The translations under genes were made by a program, and so were the position numbers. A stretch of DNA of 64,000 nt from Streptomyces cucumeris (GTDB taxonomy: Bacteria; Actinomycetota; Actinomycetes; Streptomycetales; Streptomycetaceae): contig NZ_JANCLX010000005.1 of NCBI RefSeq assembly GCF_024295805.1, positions 339,105 through 403,104 on the forward strand. The letters run 5' to 3'. The notes under the pieces are model-generated. The model had not been told where the DNA came from and ran no database searches. It saw only the letters and a program-made list of their open reading frames with translations. Positions 50,820 to 58,542 of the stretch are shown here, piece after piece. Within the stretch, counting starts at the first letter, position 1. The number at the start of each line of letters is the position of its first letter.

Positions 50820-52154
50820 TCATGACTCATCGGCACGGCGACGGCCGTCCCGGTCGGTGACGGAACGGTCGGTGGCGCCCCGGTCGGTGACGGAACGGTC
50901 CGCCCGGCCCCGGTCCGGGTCCGTCAGCCGGGTCACCACACCCACCGCCTCGTCCGGCCCCGGCATCCCCAGCGCCTCCCGCCGCAGGGTGCGCGCCGCG
51001 GCGGCGTACGAGGGCTGCTCCAGCAGCGCGAACAGATGGCGGGCCAGCCGCGCCCCGGCCGCCGCGGACGTCCTCGGCGAACCGTCGAGGTGATCGGCGG
51101 GCACCAGTGTCCCGGCACCCACCCGCGCCAACCGCGCCCCGTTGAGCTGCTGTTCGAGCCGGGGCGCCACCACGAGCTGCGGCACCCCGGCGAGCGTCGC
51201 GGCCATCAGGGTCGTACCGCCACCGGGGTGGAGCACCGCGCCACAGCCGGGCAGCACCCGGTGCAGCGGTCCGGCGGGCGGCCGCCCCTCGGCGGCACTG
51301 CCCACCCGCACCACCTCCACGCCCCGTGACTCGGCCACCCGCAGCGCGGCCCGCACCGCCTCGGGCGGACCCGCGGCGTCGTCCCAGACCGCGCAGACCC
51401 GCACCGGCCCGGACCGCACCGGGCGGTACGGAGGACGGCCGGGGGGCACGGGCGCGGCCCGGGGCCGGGGTGGGGCGGGCGACGTCCGGGGCGCCGCGTA
51501 CGGCGGGTCGGCCGGGAGGTCGACGGGGACGAAGCGCACCGGCAGCCGCCGGGACCGCGAGGGCAGCGCCAGGCTCGGCGGACACGGGTCCAGCCACAGA
51601 TCGGGCTCCCGCTCCGGGTCCGCCCCGTAACGGCGCATCAGGCGGGAGTACCCGGGCAGCGGTGGCCCCTCCAGCCGGTGCCGCTCCAGCCGCACCACGG
51701 CGGTGCTGCCCCAGAGTTGGCCCACCGCGGGCACCCCCAGCGCCGCCGCGGCCACCGTGCCCGCGTAGGCGCTGGCGTCATGCACCACAAGATCGGGCTG
51801 CCAGCAGCGGGCGAAGGCCACCAGCCCCTGGGCCATCCCCTCGGCGATCCGCACCTGCCGGTCGCCGAACGCCCGCAGCACACCGTGCTGTTCGGGGCTG
51901 AGCACGGCGGGCCGCATCGGCCAGTCCGCGGGCCAGTGCCCGGCCGGACGGCGCGCGGCCGCCGCCACCCTGACGGCGGCCGGGGGCAGCGAACCGACCG
52001 GGACCGGGACCAGACCGGTCCGGGCGACGGCCGCCGCACAGCCGGACGGCACCGCGAACCGCACCTGGTGACCGGCGGCCAGCAGCGAACGGGCCAGCGG
52101 CACCAGGGGAACGAGATGGGCGCCGGAGGCCCAGGTGGTGAAGAGGACGCGCAC
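50820..52154 (-). CDS. GT1-family (macrolide-type) glycosyltransferase
   Basis: GT-B glycosyltransferase of 444 residues using an NDP-sugar, as in antibiotic tailoring. The N-domain starts VRVLFTTWASGAHLVPLVPLARSLLAAGHQVRFA near 1-34, with the acceptor-binding loop HDASAYAGTVAAAALGVP near 125-142. The C-domain has the donor signature HPGGGTTLMAATLAGVPQLVVAPRLEQQLNGARLARVGAG near 325-364. Typical GT1 members have HxGGxGT; here HPGGGTT is in place. GTG 52154 has GGAGGAG about 5 bases upstream. The C-terminus has a duplicated DRSVTDR stretch from a 30-bp tandem repeat. Gene order with two SDR-family proteins suggests action on a dedicated deoxysugar. Confidence 0.87.
   Translation of the reverse strand: MRVLFTTWASGAHLVPLVPLARSLLAAGHQVRFAVPSGCAAAVARTGLVPVPVGSLPPAAVRVAAAARRPAGHWPADWPMRPAVLSPEQHGVLRAFGDRQVRIAEGMAQGLVAFARCWQPDLVVHDASAYAGTVAAAALGVPAVGQLWGSTAVVRLERHRLEGPPLPGYSRLMRRYGADPEREPDLWLDPCPPSLALPSRSRRLPVRFVPVDLPADPPYAAPRTSPAPPRPRAAPVPPGRPPYRPVRSGPVRVCAVWDDAAGPPEAVRAALRVAESRGVEVVRVGSAAEGRPPAGPLHRVLPGCGAVLHPGGGTTLMAATLAGVPQLVVAPRLEQQLNGARLARVGAGTLVPADHLDGSPRTSAAAGARLARHLFALLEQPSYAAAARTLRREALGMPGPDEAVGVVTRLTDPDRGRADRSVTDRGATDRSVTDRDGRRRADES
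50849..50900. repeat. Tandem 22-nt repeats, 30-bp period, in the glycosyltransferase 3' end
   Basis: Two identical 22-base copies lie at 50849-50870 and 50879-50900. The 30-bp period keeps frame and encodes repeated TDRSVTDR-like residues in the tail of the glycosyltransferase. A recent slippage duplication is the simple explanation. Confidence 0.8.
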
Positions 52155-52240
52155 AGTCTCCTCCGGGATGTCGAGCGAGGCCGGACCGGTCGGTCCGGCG
52201 CCGGGTGGCCGCCCGCCGGGTGGGTCTCGGGCCGGATCCG

Positions 52241-52945
52241 TCAGCGGGCCCCCGCGACCGTGAGCGTCTGGCCGCCGACGGCGGCGTTGGCGGCCGAGCA
52301 GAGGAACAGCAGCACCCGGGCGACGTCCTCGGGGGCGCTCGCCTCCCCGGCCGCCGGAGGGCCCGCGCAGACGGCGTTGACCAGGACCCCGTCGGCGCCC
52401 GCGCCGCCCTCGGCCAGGGAGCGCGCCAGACCGTGCAGCCCGGCCTTCGCCACCCCGTGGAACTCCCCGCCGTGCCCGGCGACGAGCGCGGGGTGCGGGG
52501 AGACCAGCGCGATCCGGCCCCAGCCGCGCTTGCGCATCCCGGCGACCGCGCACTGGACGGTACGGATGGCGGGGGCCAGGTTGTCCGCCACGACCGGCAG
52601 CCAGTCCTGCTCGCTCACCTCCTCGAAACGGGCGCCCGCGCCCTGCCGCTCGCCCCACCGCCAGGCGTTGGCCACCAGGACGTCCAGCCCGCCCCAGCGC
52701 TCCTCCACGGCCGCCACCACCCAGCGCGGTGAGGCGGAGTCCTCCAGCGCGTACGGCACGGCGAAGGCCCGCCCGCCGTTCGGCCCGGCCAGCTCGGCGG
52801 CCAACTCCTCGGCTGCGTCCCGCCGGTGGCGGTAGGCGAGCGCCACCCGGGCGCCCTGATCCGCGAAGGCACGGGCGGCGGCACGGCCGACGGCGCCCGT
52901 GGCACCGGTGACCAGGACGGTGCGCCCCTCCAGACCGAGGTCCAT
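52241..52945 (-). CDS. SDR-family oxidoreductase lacking the catalytic tyrosine
   Basis: Short-chain dehydrogenase/reductase-like protein of 234 residues. The cofactor loop is TVLVTGATGAVGRAAARAFADQG near 10-32 (TGxxxGxG), with NAG-like region VLVANAWRWGE near 85. In the active-site region the Ser is in IALVSPHPALVAGHGGEFHGVAKAG near 138-162, but the YxxxK motif reads HGVAK: His stands where Tyr is expected. It may be inactive or use another donor. It starts at ATG 52945 inside the stop of the upstream epimerase gene (TGATG), so both are translated together. A GTG just before (52948) is possible. Confidence 0.82.
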   Translation of the reverse strand: MDLGLEGRTVLVTGATGAVGRAAARAFADQGARVALAYRHRRDAAEELAAELAGPNGGRAFAVPYALEDSASPRWVVAAVEERWGGLDVLVANAWRWGERQGAGARFEEVSEQDWLPVVADNLAPAIRTVQCAVAGMRKRGWGRIALVSPHPALVAGHGGEFHGVAKAGLHGLARSLAEGGAGADGVLVNAVCAGPPAAGEASAPEDVARVLLFLCSAANAAVGGQTLTVAGAR

Positions 52946-54021
52946 CACGGGCGCTCCACCGCCAGCGGCCCATGGCTCCCGGCGCTCCCCGGGGCTCCCG
53001 GACGTCCGGGAGCGGTCGCGCGCTCCAGGGCGGCGGCCCAGGGCGGGCTGACCGCGCGGGCGAACGCCCCGCCCCGCTCGGGCACCCCCGCCGCCGCGAG
53101 CTGGTCGCGCAGCGAGCGGGCGGTGCGCTGCCGGGGCCGCCAGCCCAGCAGCAGCCGGGCCCGGGAGATGTCCACCCGCTGCCAGTCGGGACCGGGCCCG
53201 AACCCGCCGTCCGCGCCGGGGTCCTCCACCAGCGGCACCGGGTAGCCGCTGAGCACGATCATCCGCTCGACCAGCCGCCGTACGCCCAGCGCCTGTCCTC
53301 CGCCGATGTTGACGACCTGTCCGACCGCGCGCGGCGAGGCGGCCGCCGCCACCGCGGCGGTGGCCACGTCCCGGATGTCCACGAAGTCCCACCGGCCGTC
53401 CAGCGGGCCCAGCCGCAGCGCCGCCGGGCGCCGCACCGCCAGATGGTGGGCGACGGTGCCCAGCAGACTGCCGCGCGGCGCCCCGGGACCGAAGACATGG
53501 GCGATCCGCAGCACGGTGCCGTCGACCGCCCCGGCCCGGGTGGCGTCCAGCACCGCACGGGCGCCCAGCAGTTTGCTCCGGCCATAGCCGCTGACCGGTG
53601 AGGGCGGCAGGTCCTCGGTGACGCTCACGCCCGGGCAGACCGGACCGTACTCCTCGACGGTGCCCAGGTGGACCAGCCGCGGGCGGCGCTCCAGCGCGGC
53701 GGTGGCCTCCACCAGGACATCCACCAGCCGGGAGTTGACCGCGGCGAGCGGCTCCCCGGCGCCGCCATCGGTCCGGCCCGCCGCGTTGACCACCACATCG
53801 GCGCCGGCCGCGGCGAGCACTTCCGCCAGGGCGTCGGCCCGGGCGCAGGTCAGATCCAGCCGGAGGTGGTCCGGGGGCCCGGCGGGGCCGCCGGGCGGGC
53901 CGCCGCGGGAGACGGTCAGCACCCGGGCGCCCGCGTCCTGGAAGGCCCGGCACACCTGGCGGCCCAGGGCGCCGGTGCCGCCGAGCACCACGACCGACAG
54001 TCCGGCTGCGTGTGACACCAT
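52945..54021 (-). CDS. NAD-dependent epimerase/dehydratase (extended SDR)
   Basis: Nucleotide-sugar type extended SDR of 358 residues. GLSVVVLGGTGALGRQVCRAFQDAG near 7-31 is the GxxGxxG cofactor loop. The active site has Thr/Ser in LVHLGTVEEYGP near 118-129 and Tyr-Lys in VSGYGRSKLLGARAVLDATRAG near 145-166 (YxxxK intact). VFGPGAPRGSLLGTVAHHLA and DGRWDFVDIRDVATAAVAA near 175-225 are standard for sugar 4-ketoreductases and epimerases. ATG 54021 has GAGGAG 6 bases upstream. It forms an operon with the SDR-like and glycosyltransferase genes downstream, so a tailoring sugar such as dTDP-deoxyhexose is likely. Confidence 0.87.
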   Translation of the reverse strand: MVSHAAGLSVVVLGGTGALGRQVCRAFQDAGARVLTVSRGGPPGGPAGPPDHLRLDLTCARADALAEVLAAAGADVVVNAAGRTDGGAGEPLAAVNSRLVDVLVEATAALERRPRLVHLGTVEEYGPVCPGVSVTEDLPPSPVSGYGRSKLLGARAVLDATRAGAVDGTVLRIAHVFGPGAPRGSLLGTVAHHLAVRRPAALRLGPLDGRWDFVDIRDVATAAVAAAASPRAVGQVVNIGGGQALGVRRLVERMIVLSGYPVPLVEDPGADGGFGPGPDWQRVDISRARLLLGWRPRQRTARSLRDQLAAAGVPERGGAFARAVSPPWAAALERATAPGRPGAPGSAGSHGPLAVERP

Positions 54022-54136
54022 CGGCGCTCCTCGCATGTGTTCTCGCTGGGGACGCCCATGGTCGCCGCCGTGACTCGAGCCCGCCTCGACCCGTACCCGG
54101 TGACGGCCCGCCACCGTCCGGGCGGGAGCGGTGCGG

Positions 54137-55087
54137 TCAGCCGGAGGCGTGCTGGAAGGCGGCCCGGTAGCTGTGCGGGCTGGTGCCGACCACCCGCTTG
54201 AAGCGGTCGCGGAACGCGGTCGGCGATCCGAAGCCGACCTGCCCGGCGATCCGCTCCACCGGCTGGCTGGTGGACTCCAGCAGGTACTGCGCCTGCCGGA
54301 TCCGGGCCCGGTGCAGCCACTGGAGCGGACTGGTGCCGGTGTGCTGCCGGAAGCGGCGGTTGAGGGTGCGGGTGCTCATCCCGACCTGCGCGGCGATCTC
54401 GGCGAGGGTGAGCTCACGTCCGGCGTTGTCCTCCATCCACCGCAGTACCGGTTCCAGTTGGGAGCCCTGCGGCACCGGCGGATGGTCGTGGACGATGAAC
54501 TGGGCCTGGCCGCCCTCGCGTTCCAGCGGCATCACGGCCTGGCGGGCGGTGTCGGCGGCCACGGCCGAACCGTGGTCCCGCCGGATGATGTGCAGACACA
54601 GGTCGAGTCCGGCCGCCGCGCCCGCGGAGGTGAGGAACTGGCCGTTGTCGACGTAGAGCACCCCGGGGTCCACCTCCACCCGGGGATGGAGCTCGGCCAG
54701 CAGCGCCCCGGCCTGCCAGTGGGTGGTGGCCCGGTGGCCGTCGAGCAGTCCGGTGGCGGCCAGGACGAACGCCCCGGAGCAGATCGAGGCGAGGCGGGCG
54801 CCGCGGGCGGCCGCGCGCCGCAGCGCGTCGGTCACCTCGTCCGGGACGGGGACCCGGGGGTCGCTCACCCCGGGCAGCACGATGGTGTCCGCGTCGGCCA
54901 GCGCCTCCAGTCCGTACGGCGCCCGGAGGGTGAACAGCCCGGCGTCCACCGATGGCGCGGGGGCACAGACCAGGACCCGGTAGGGCGCCCGGCCGTCGGG
55001 CAGCCGGGTGCGGGAGAACGCCTCGATCGGCGTGGCCAGATCGAAGGGGATGAGCTGATCCAGCGCCAGGACGGCAACGGTGTGCAT
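54137..55087 (-). CDS. GlxA/AraC-family transcription regulator
   Basis: Regulator of 316 residues with the same domain order as AdpA: a DJ-1/PfpI-like domain (TVAVLALDQLIPFDLATPIEAFSRTRLPDG start; SICSGAFVLAATGLLDGHRATTHW near 102-125) and two AraC helix-turn-helices (LAEIAAQVGMSTRTLNRRFRQHTGTSPLQWLHRARI near 229-264; IAGQVGFGSPTAFRDRFKRVVG near 279-300). No TTA codon was seen. It sits between the sugar genes and the FAD monooxygenase, all on the minus strand, and is probably a cluster-linked regulator. Ligand unknown. It is a paralogue and not the adpA orthologue, which is at 19,555. Confidence 0.9.
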   Translation of the reverse strand: MHTVAVLALDQLIPFDLATPIEAFSRTRLPDGRAPYRVLVCAPAPSVDAGLFTLRAPYGLEALADADTIVLPGVSDPRVPVPDEVTDALRRAAARGARLASICSGAFVLAATGLLDGHRATTHWQAGALLAELHPRVEVDPGVLYVDNGQFLTSAGAAAGLDLCLHIIRRDHGSAVAADTARQAVMPLEREGGQAQFIVHDHPPVPQGSQLEPVLRWMEDNAGRELTLAEIAAQVGMSTRTLNRRFRQHTGTSPLQWLHRARIRQAQYLLESTSQPVERIAGQVGFGSPTAFRDRFKRVVGTSPHSYRAAFQHASG

Positions 55088-55173
55088 ACGGCCACCCTAG
55101 GGCGGCCCTGGCCGGAATCGGAGGGGCGACCTGATTCCGGCCATCGGCCCGTGGCCATCGCGCGGCCCTCCCA

Positions 55174-56409
55174 CTACGCCCAGCCGCAGGCGCGGTCATC
55201 GGCGATCCGGATCGATGGATTGCCGTAGGCGACGCGCTGGAGCGCCCGGCGGTAGAGCGGCGTATGGCGCAGTGCGCGCGCAAGCCGGGGGCGTACGCGG
55301 GTGGCGTACGTGCCTTGGGCGTGCATCACCCGGTTGTGGAGGCTCTGGCGGCGCATGACGGCCGCGATATCGGGTCCGCGACGGCGCTCGAAGGCGGCGA
55401 GCCGGGCCGCTCCGGTGTCCCCGGCGGCCAGCGCACCGGTGAGCACCGGATGCAGCACCACGGCGTCCTGGACGGCCAGATGAACGCCCTGCGCGCCGAG
55501 GAGGCCGTGGGTGTGGGCGGCGTCGCCGATGAGCACGAGACCGTCGTCGACCCATCGCTCGGCACGTGCGGAGAAGACGTCCACCACGGTGACGTCCTCC
55601 GGTGCGAGGAGCTGGTCGAGGATCAGCCCGCGGTACTCCGGGACGGCCCTTGCCAGCCGCGCGGCGACCGGTTCCAGGCCGGAGGCGGTCAGCGCGCCGC
55701 CGTGGCCTTGCGGCAGGGTCCAGCCGAGCTGGATCCGGTCGGGCCAGCCGCCGTGGACGAGCACCGGGCCGCCCGGGGTGCGCACCACGCGGACCTCGTC
55801 CGGCGGCGGCGCCCCGCCGGGGGACGTCCGCAGCGAACACCACAGCACGTCCTGGCCGAGGGGTCCGGTACGGCCCGCCCCGATGCCCGCGAGCCGCCGG
55901 ATCCGCGAGAGACGGCCGTCCGCGCCGACGACGACCCGGGCGCGCACCGCGCAGCGCCCCGACGGTCCGTCCGCGACGACCCCGGCGATCCGCCCCTCGC
56001 ACCGCAGCAGCCCCCCGGCCCGCCGTCCGGGCAGATAGCGGAAATGTGGTGACCGGCGGCAGTGGGCGAGCAGTTCATCGAGCAGATGGGGGCGCGGAAC
56101 GGTCAACAGGTGGTCGTACGGGGGCGGGAGCAGTCGGTAGTCCGCCTCCATCAGCACCCGGTCACCGTCCAGGAGGCGGAACCGGTCCAGTTCGCGGGCG
56201 CCGCGCTCCCGCGCGCCGCTGAGCACTCCGAGCGCGTCCAGCAGTGCCAGCGCGCCCGGTTGGAGGATGTCGCCCCGGAACTCCCGCTGATGGGCCCGGA
56301 GTCGCTCCAGGACGACCACACCCAGTCCGGAGCGCAGCATCAGCAGGGCCAGCACCAGCCCGGCCGGACCGCCGCCGACCACACACACATCGGTGTCGAT
56401 CTCGCGCAC
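55174..56409 (-). CDS. FAD-dependent monooxygenase (group A)
   Basis: Aromatic-hydroxylase-type flavoprotein of 411 residues. It has the GxGxxG FAD loop DVCVVGGGPAGLVLALLMLRSGLGVVVLE near 7-35 with the Glu end, the middle DG motif RARVVVGADGRLSRIRRLAG near 153-172, and the C-terminal GD motif DDGLVLIGDAAHTHGLLGAQGVHLAVQDA near 284-312. GTG 56409 has AGGAGG about 8 bases before it; the open frame to 56976 runs into the cyclase gene. It could oxidise an azoline, an aromatic residue or a polyketide part. NAD(P)H dependence is inferred from family. It ends 86 bp before the AraC-family gene. Confidence 0.88.
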   Translation of the reverse strand: MREIDTDVCVVGGGPAGLVLALLMLRSGLGVVVLERLRAHQREFRGDILQPGALALLDALGVLSGARERGARELDRFRLLDGDRVLMEADYRLLPPPYDHLLTVPRPHLLDELLAHCRRSPHFRYLPGRRAGGLLRCEGRIAGVVADGPSGRCAVRARVVVGADGRLSRIRRLAGIGAGRTGPLGQDVLWCSLRTSPGGAPPPDEVRVVRTPGGPVLVHGGWPDRIQLGWTLPQGHGGALTASGLEPVAARLARAVPEYRGLILDQLLAPEDVTVVDVFSARAERWVDDGLVLIGDAAHTHGLLGAQGVHLAVQDAVVLHPVLTGALAAGDTGAARLAAFERRRGPDIAAVMRRQSLHNRVMHAQGTYATRVRPRLARALRHTPLYRRALQRVAYGNPSIRIADDRACGWA

Positions 56410-56486
56410 TCCCCCACCTCCTCGTGGTCGGCGGAACGGGACCGGCACCGGGGTCGTGGGCGGCGCCCTTGAACCAGCTCCTGGGC

Positions 56487-57047
56487 CTAGTCGTCGAGCA
56501 GCGCCACCGCCCGGGTCGGCTGCGCCCCCGGCCCCGCGCCCCGCGCGGGCAGACAGACGACCCGGAACCCGGTGGGCGGCAGGATGTCCAGCCGGGCCAG
56601 CCGCTCGATCCTGCGGCAGGCGTGACGGCGGCCCGCGAACAGCGCGGGCCACAGCACCGAGCGGTCGCCGGTGGCGTGGTAGCGGCGGATCATCGCGCGG
56701 AACGGCGCGTCCAGGCTGAACGCGTCGGTGCCGATGACCCGCACCCCGAGGGCGAGCAGCCGGTCGGTGGCCGGTCCGTCCAGCCCGGTGAAGTCGGTGA
56801 AGTAGCGCGGGGTGCCGGCCAGACCGGAGGCGCCGGTGCGCAGCAGGACCACGTCCCGGGGGCGGGGGCGGCAGCCGAGCCGGGCCAGCGCCCGATCGAT
56901 GTCCGCGACCCCGGCGGTGCGGGTCGGCGGGGCCACCGCGCTGAGGTCCAGCACATGGGCCGGGCGGGGAGCCCACCGCGTGGCCGCCCCGGGGTCCGGC
57001 TCCGGCGCGCGGCCGTCCTCGGGTGTGGTCAGGTCGATGACGCGCAA
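56487..57047 (-). CDS. Cyclase-family (kynurenine formamidase-like) protein, degenerate
   Basis: 186 residues from TTG 57047, with GAGGGGG 4 bases upstream. The C-terminal part matches the cyclase family: RVIGTDAFSLDAPF near 104-117 and LARLDILPPTGFRVVCLPAR near 145-164. The metal-binding HxGTHxD motif near the N-terminus of this family is not present; the N-terminal third is shorter and Pro/Arg-rich. It may be a truncated or repurposed member. It precedes the FAD monooxygenase by 77 bp in the same direction. Possible substrates range from N-formylkynurenine to polyketide intermediates. No definite role. Confidence 0.7.
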   Translation of the reverse strand: MRVIDLTTPEDGRAPEPDPGAATRWAPRPAHVLDLSAVAPPTRTAGVADIDRALARLGCRPRPRDVVLLRTGASGLAGTPRYFTDFTGLDGPATDRLLALGVRVIGTDAFSLDAPFRAMIRRYHATGDRSVLWPALFAGRRHACRRIERLARLDILPPTGFRVVCLPARGAGPGAQPTRAVALLDD

Positions 57048-57273
57048 GGCGCCCCCTCGGCAGGTGCGTTGGACGGCGGGAGAAGCACTACGGCTCCGCT
57101 TGCCCGCGCGGGGGGATCGGGCAGCGGAGCCGTAGCGGGCCCGGCTGAAGGGCGGCGCCGGGCGTTTCGGGGGGAGAGCTCTCCGGACGGGGGACGGATG
57201 GCGCGCGGGGAGACTGCTGACGGTGTACGCGGACGGAGCGCTCGGCGGGTCGGGGTGTGGGCTCCCCCGGGGG

Positions 57274-58098
57274 TCAGGCGGCGAACAGATCGAGCACCGG
57301 GCGCCGCCACTGGGCGTCCGCGTCCAGATCGAGGGCCGGGTCGGAGGCGAGCACCGCCTGCTGGAGCTTCTGCAGCCGCGGTGACGGCTCCAGCCCGAGG
57401 TCCTCCACCAACCGGGCGCGCAGCCCCTGGTAGACCTCCAGCGCCTGCCAGGGACGGCCGGCCCGGTAGAGGGCGGCCATGCTCTGGGCGTGCAGCCCCT
57501 CGTGCAGCGGGTGGCGGGCGGTCAGCTCGGTGAGCTCGGTGAGCAGTTCGGCATGGCGGCCGAGCCGCAGATCCGCCTCGATCCGGCGCTCCAGGACACC
57601 GAGGCGGCTCTCCTCCAGCCGGGCCAGCTCGATCTCCAGGACCGGTCCGACCCGCACATCCACCAGCGCCGGACCGCGCCAGACCGCGAGGGCCTCGCGC
57701 AGCAGCAGGGACGCCTCCACGTCGTCCCCGGCGTCCAGCGCGTCACGGCCCGCGGCCACCAGCCGGTCGTACTCATGGATGTCCACCGCGCCCGGCTGGG
57801 CCTCCAGCACATAGCCCCCGTACCGGGTGGCCAGTACGTTCTTCGAGGCGTTCGGGGCCTGCGGCCCGTAGGCGGCGGCCAGTCTCCGGCGGAGCTGGAG
57901 GATATAGGTCTGCAGGGTGGTCAGTGCGCTGCGCGGCATCTGTGTGCCCCAGATTTCCTCCATAAGAGTGGGGACCGGCAGCATGTGGTTGGCGTAGACG
58001 GAAAGCAGTGCGAGGATCTGCCGCGGTTTGCCCGCTGTGGGCACGATCGACTGACCGCACGCTTCGACGCTCAGTGGCCCCAACACCTTGATGTCCAT
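57274..58098 (-). CDS. SARP-family pathway activator
   Basis: Streptomyces antibiotic regulatory protein of 274 residues. The OmpR-like DNA-binding domain is at the N-terminus (IKVLGPLSVEACGQSIVPTAGKPRQILALLSVYA near 3-36; ALTTLQTYILQLRRRLAAAYG near 58-78), followed by the BTAD domain of helical repeats (VDIHEYDRLVAAGRDALDAGD near 104; HPLHEGLHAQSMAALYRAGRPWQALEVYQGLRARLVEDLGLEPSP near 195-239). Small SARPs of this type are cluster-situated activators. ATG 58098 follows GGAGG by 9 bases. It is divergent from the precursor-YcaO operon, with candidate SARP repeats 12 bases before its start. No TTA codon was seen. Confidence 0.93.
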   Translation of the reverse strand: MDIKVLGPLSVEACGQSIVPTAGKPRQILALLSVYANHMLPVPTLMEEIWGTQMPRSALTTLQTYILQLRRRLAAAYGPQAPNASKNVLATRYGGYVLEAQPGAVDIHEYDRLVAAGRDALDAGDDVEASLLLREALAVWRGPALVDVRVGPVLEIELARLEESRLGVLERRIEADLRLGRHAELLTELTELTARHPLHEGLHAQSMAALYRAGRPWQALEVYQGLRARLVEDLGLEPSPRLQKLQQAVLASDPALDLDADAQWRRPVLDLFAA

Positions 58099-58110
58099 GG
58101 TTCCGTACCT

Positions 58111-58128
58111 CCGTCAACGGTCCGTCAA
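58111..58128. promoter_or_regulatory. Candidate SARP-binding direct repeats
   Basis: CCGTCAA at 58111-58117 and again at 58122-58128, 11 bp apart, in the control region between the SARP gene and the precursor gene. SARPs typically bind heptamer repeats with an 11- or 22-bp period near the -35. The minus-strand reading is TTGACGG twice, so a promoter -35 is an alternative reading. Confidence 0.5.
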
Positions 58129-58346
58129 GTGCCTCTTGTGCCGCGCGGCCCAGCCACCGAGGCACCTAAGAGACTCGCGTGCGGAGGTCGTCCCCGGCCA
58201 GTGCCGGAATACCGAACCCCATATGAGTTCTGGGGTGCAAAACCATGATAAATTCATACCTTGGCGACAAGATAGGTAGTGACCTGCATGTGGCCGCGAC
58301 GCGGCCCCTCCGCGGGGACCTGCCCCTCTCATCCGAGGAGAGCGCG
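58129..58346 (+). promoter_or_regulatory. Control region of the precursor-YcaO operon
   Basis: Region upstream of the precursor gene, with an unusually AT-rich stretch at about 58,218-58,275 (for instance AAAACCATGATAAATTC), common at SARP-activated promoters. GATAGG at 58271-58276 could be a -10. No terminator or small RNA is obvious. An in-frame ATG at 58245 could extend the precursor but lacks a good ribosome site. Confidence 0.4.
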
Positions 58347-58535
58347 ATGATCGACGCGCCCGCTTTCACATCCCCCTCCAGCACCGCCGAGTTGGCGTCC
58401 GTCGCGGCGGTGACCGCGCGGGCCGGATCGCTCCCGGTCTTCCACGACGACCTGGTCATCGAGGAACTGACCGACATCTCGCGGGGAGTTGTCGCACCAC
58501 GCGCCTGCATCTGCATCTGCACCGCCGGAGACTGA
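58347..58535 (+). CDS. RiPP precursor peptide with CICICT core
   Basis: Peptide of 62 residues starting at ATG 58347, with GAGGAG 6 bases upstream. The leader is acidic near its end (VFHDDLVIEELTDI near 31-44, a typical cyclodehydratase recognition helix), then SRGVVAPR and the terminal ACICICTAGD. Three cysteines and one threonine in the last nine residues are substrates for azoline formation, giving thiazol(in)e-Ile repeats. The core has no Ser, so a thiopeptide-type pyridine is unlikely. The YcaO gene starts 7 bp after its stop. Cleavage point is unknown. An upstream ATG at 58245 would add 34 residues. Confidence 0.82.
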   Translation: MIDAPAFTSPSSTAELASVAAVTARAGSLPVFHDDLVIEELTDISRGVVAPRACICICTAGD

Positions 58536-58542
58536 CCGGCGG

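Noticed and set aside
58347..58535. Thiopeptide precursor
   Set aside because: The core has no serines for pyridine formation and no LanB-like dehydratase or pyridine synthase genes are nearby.
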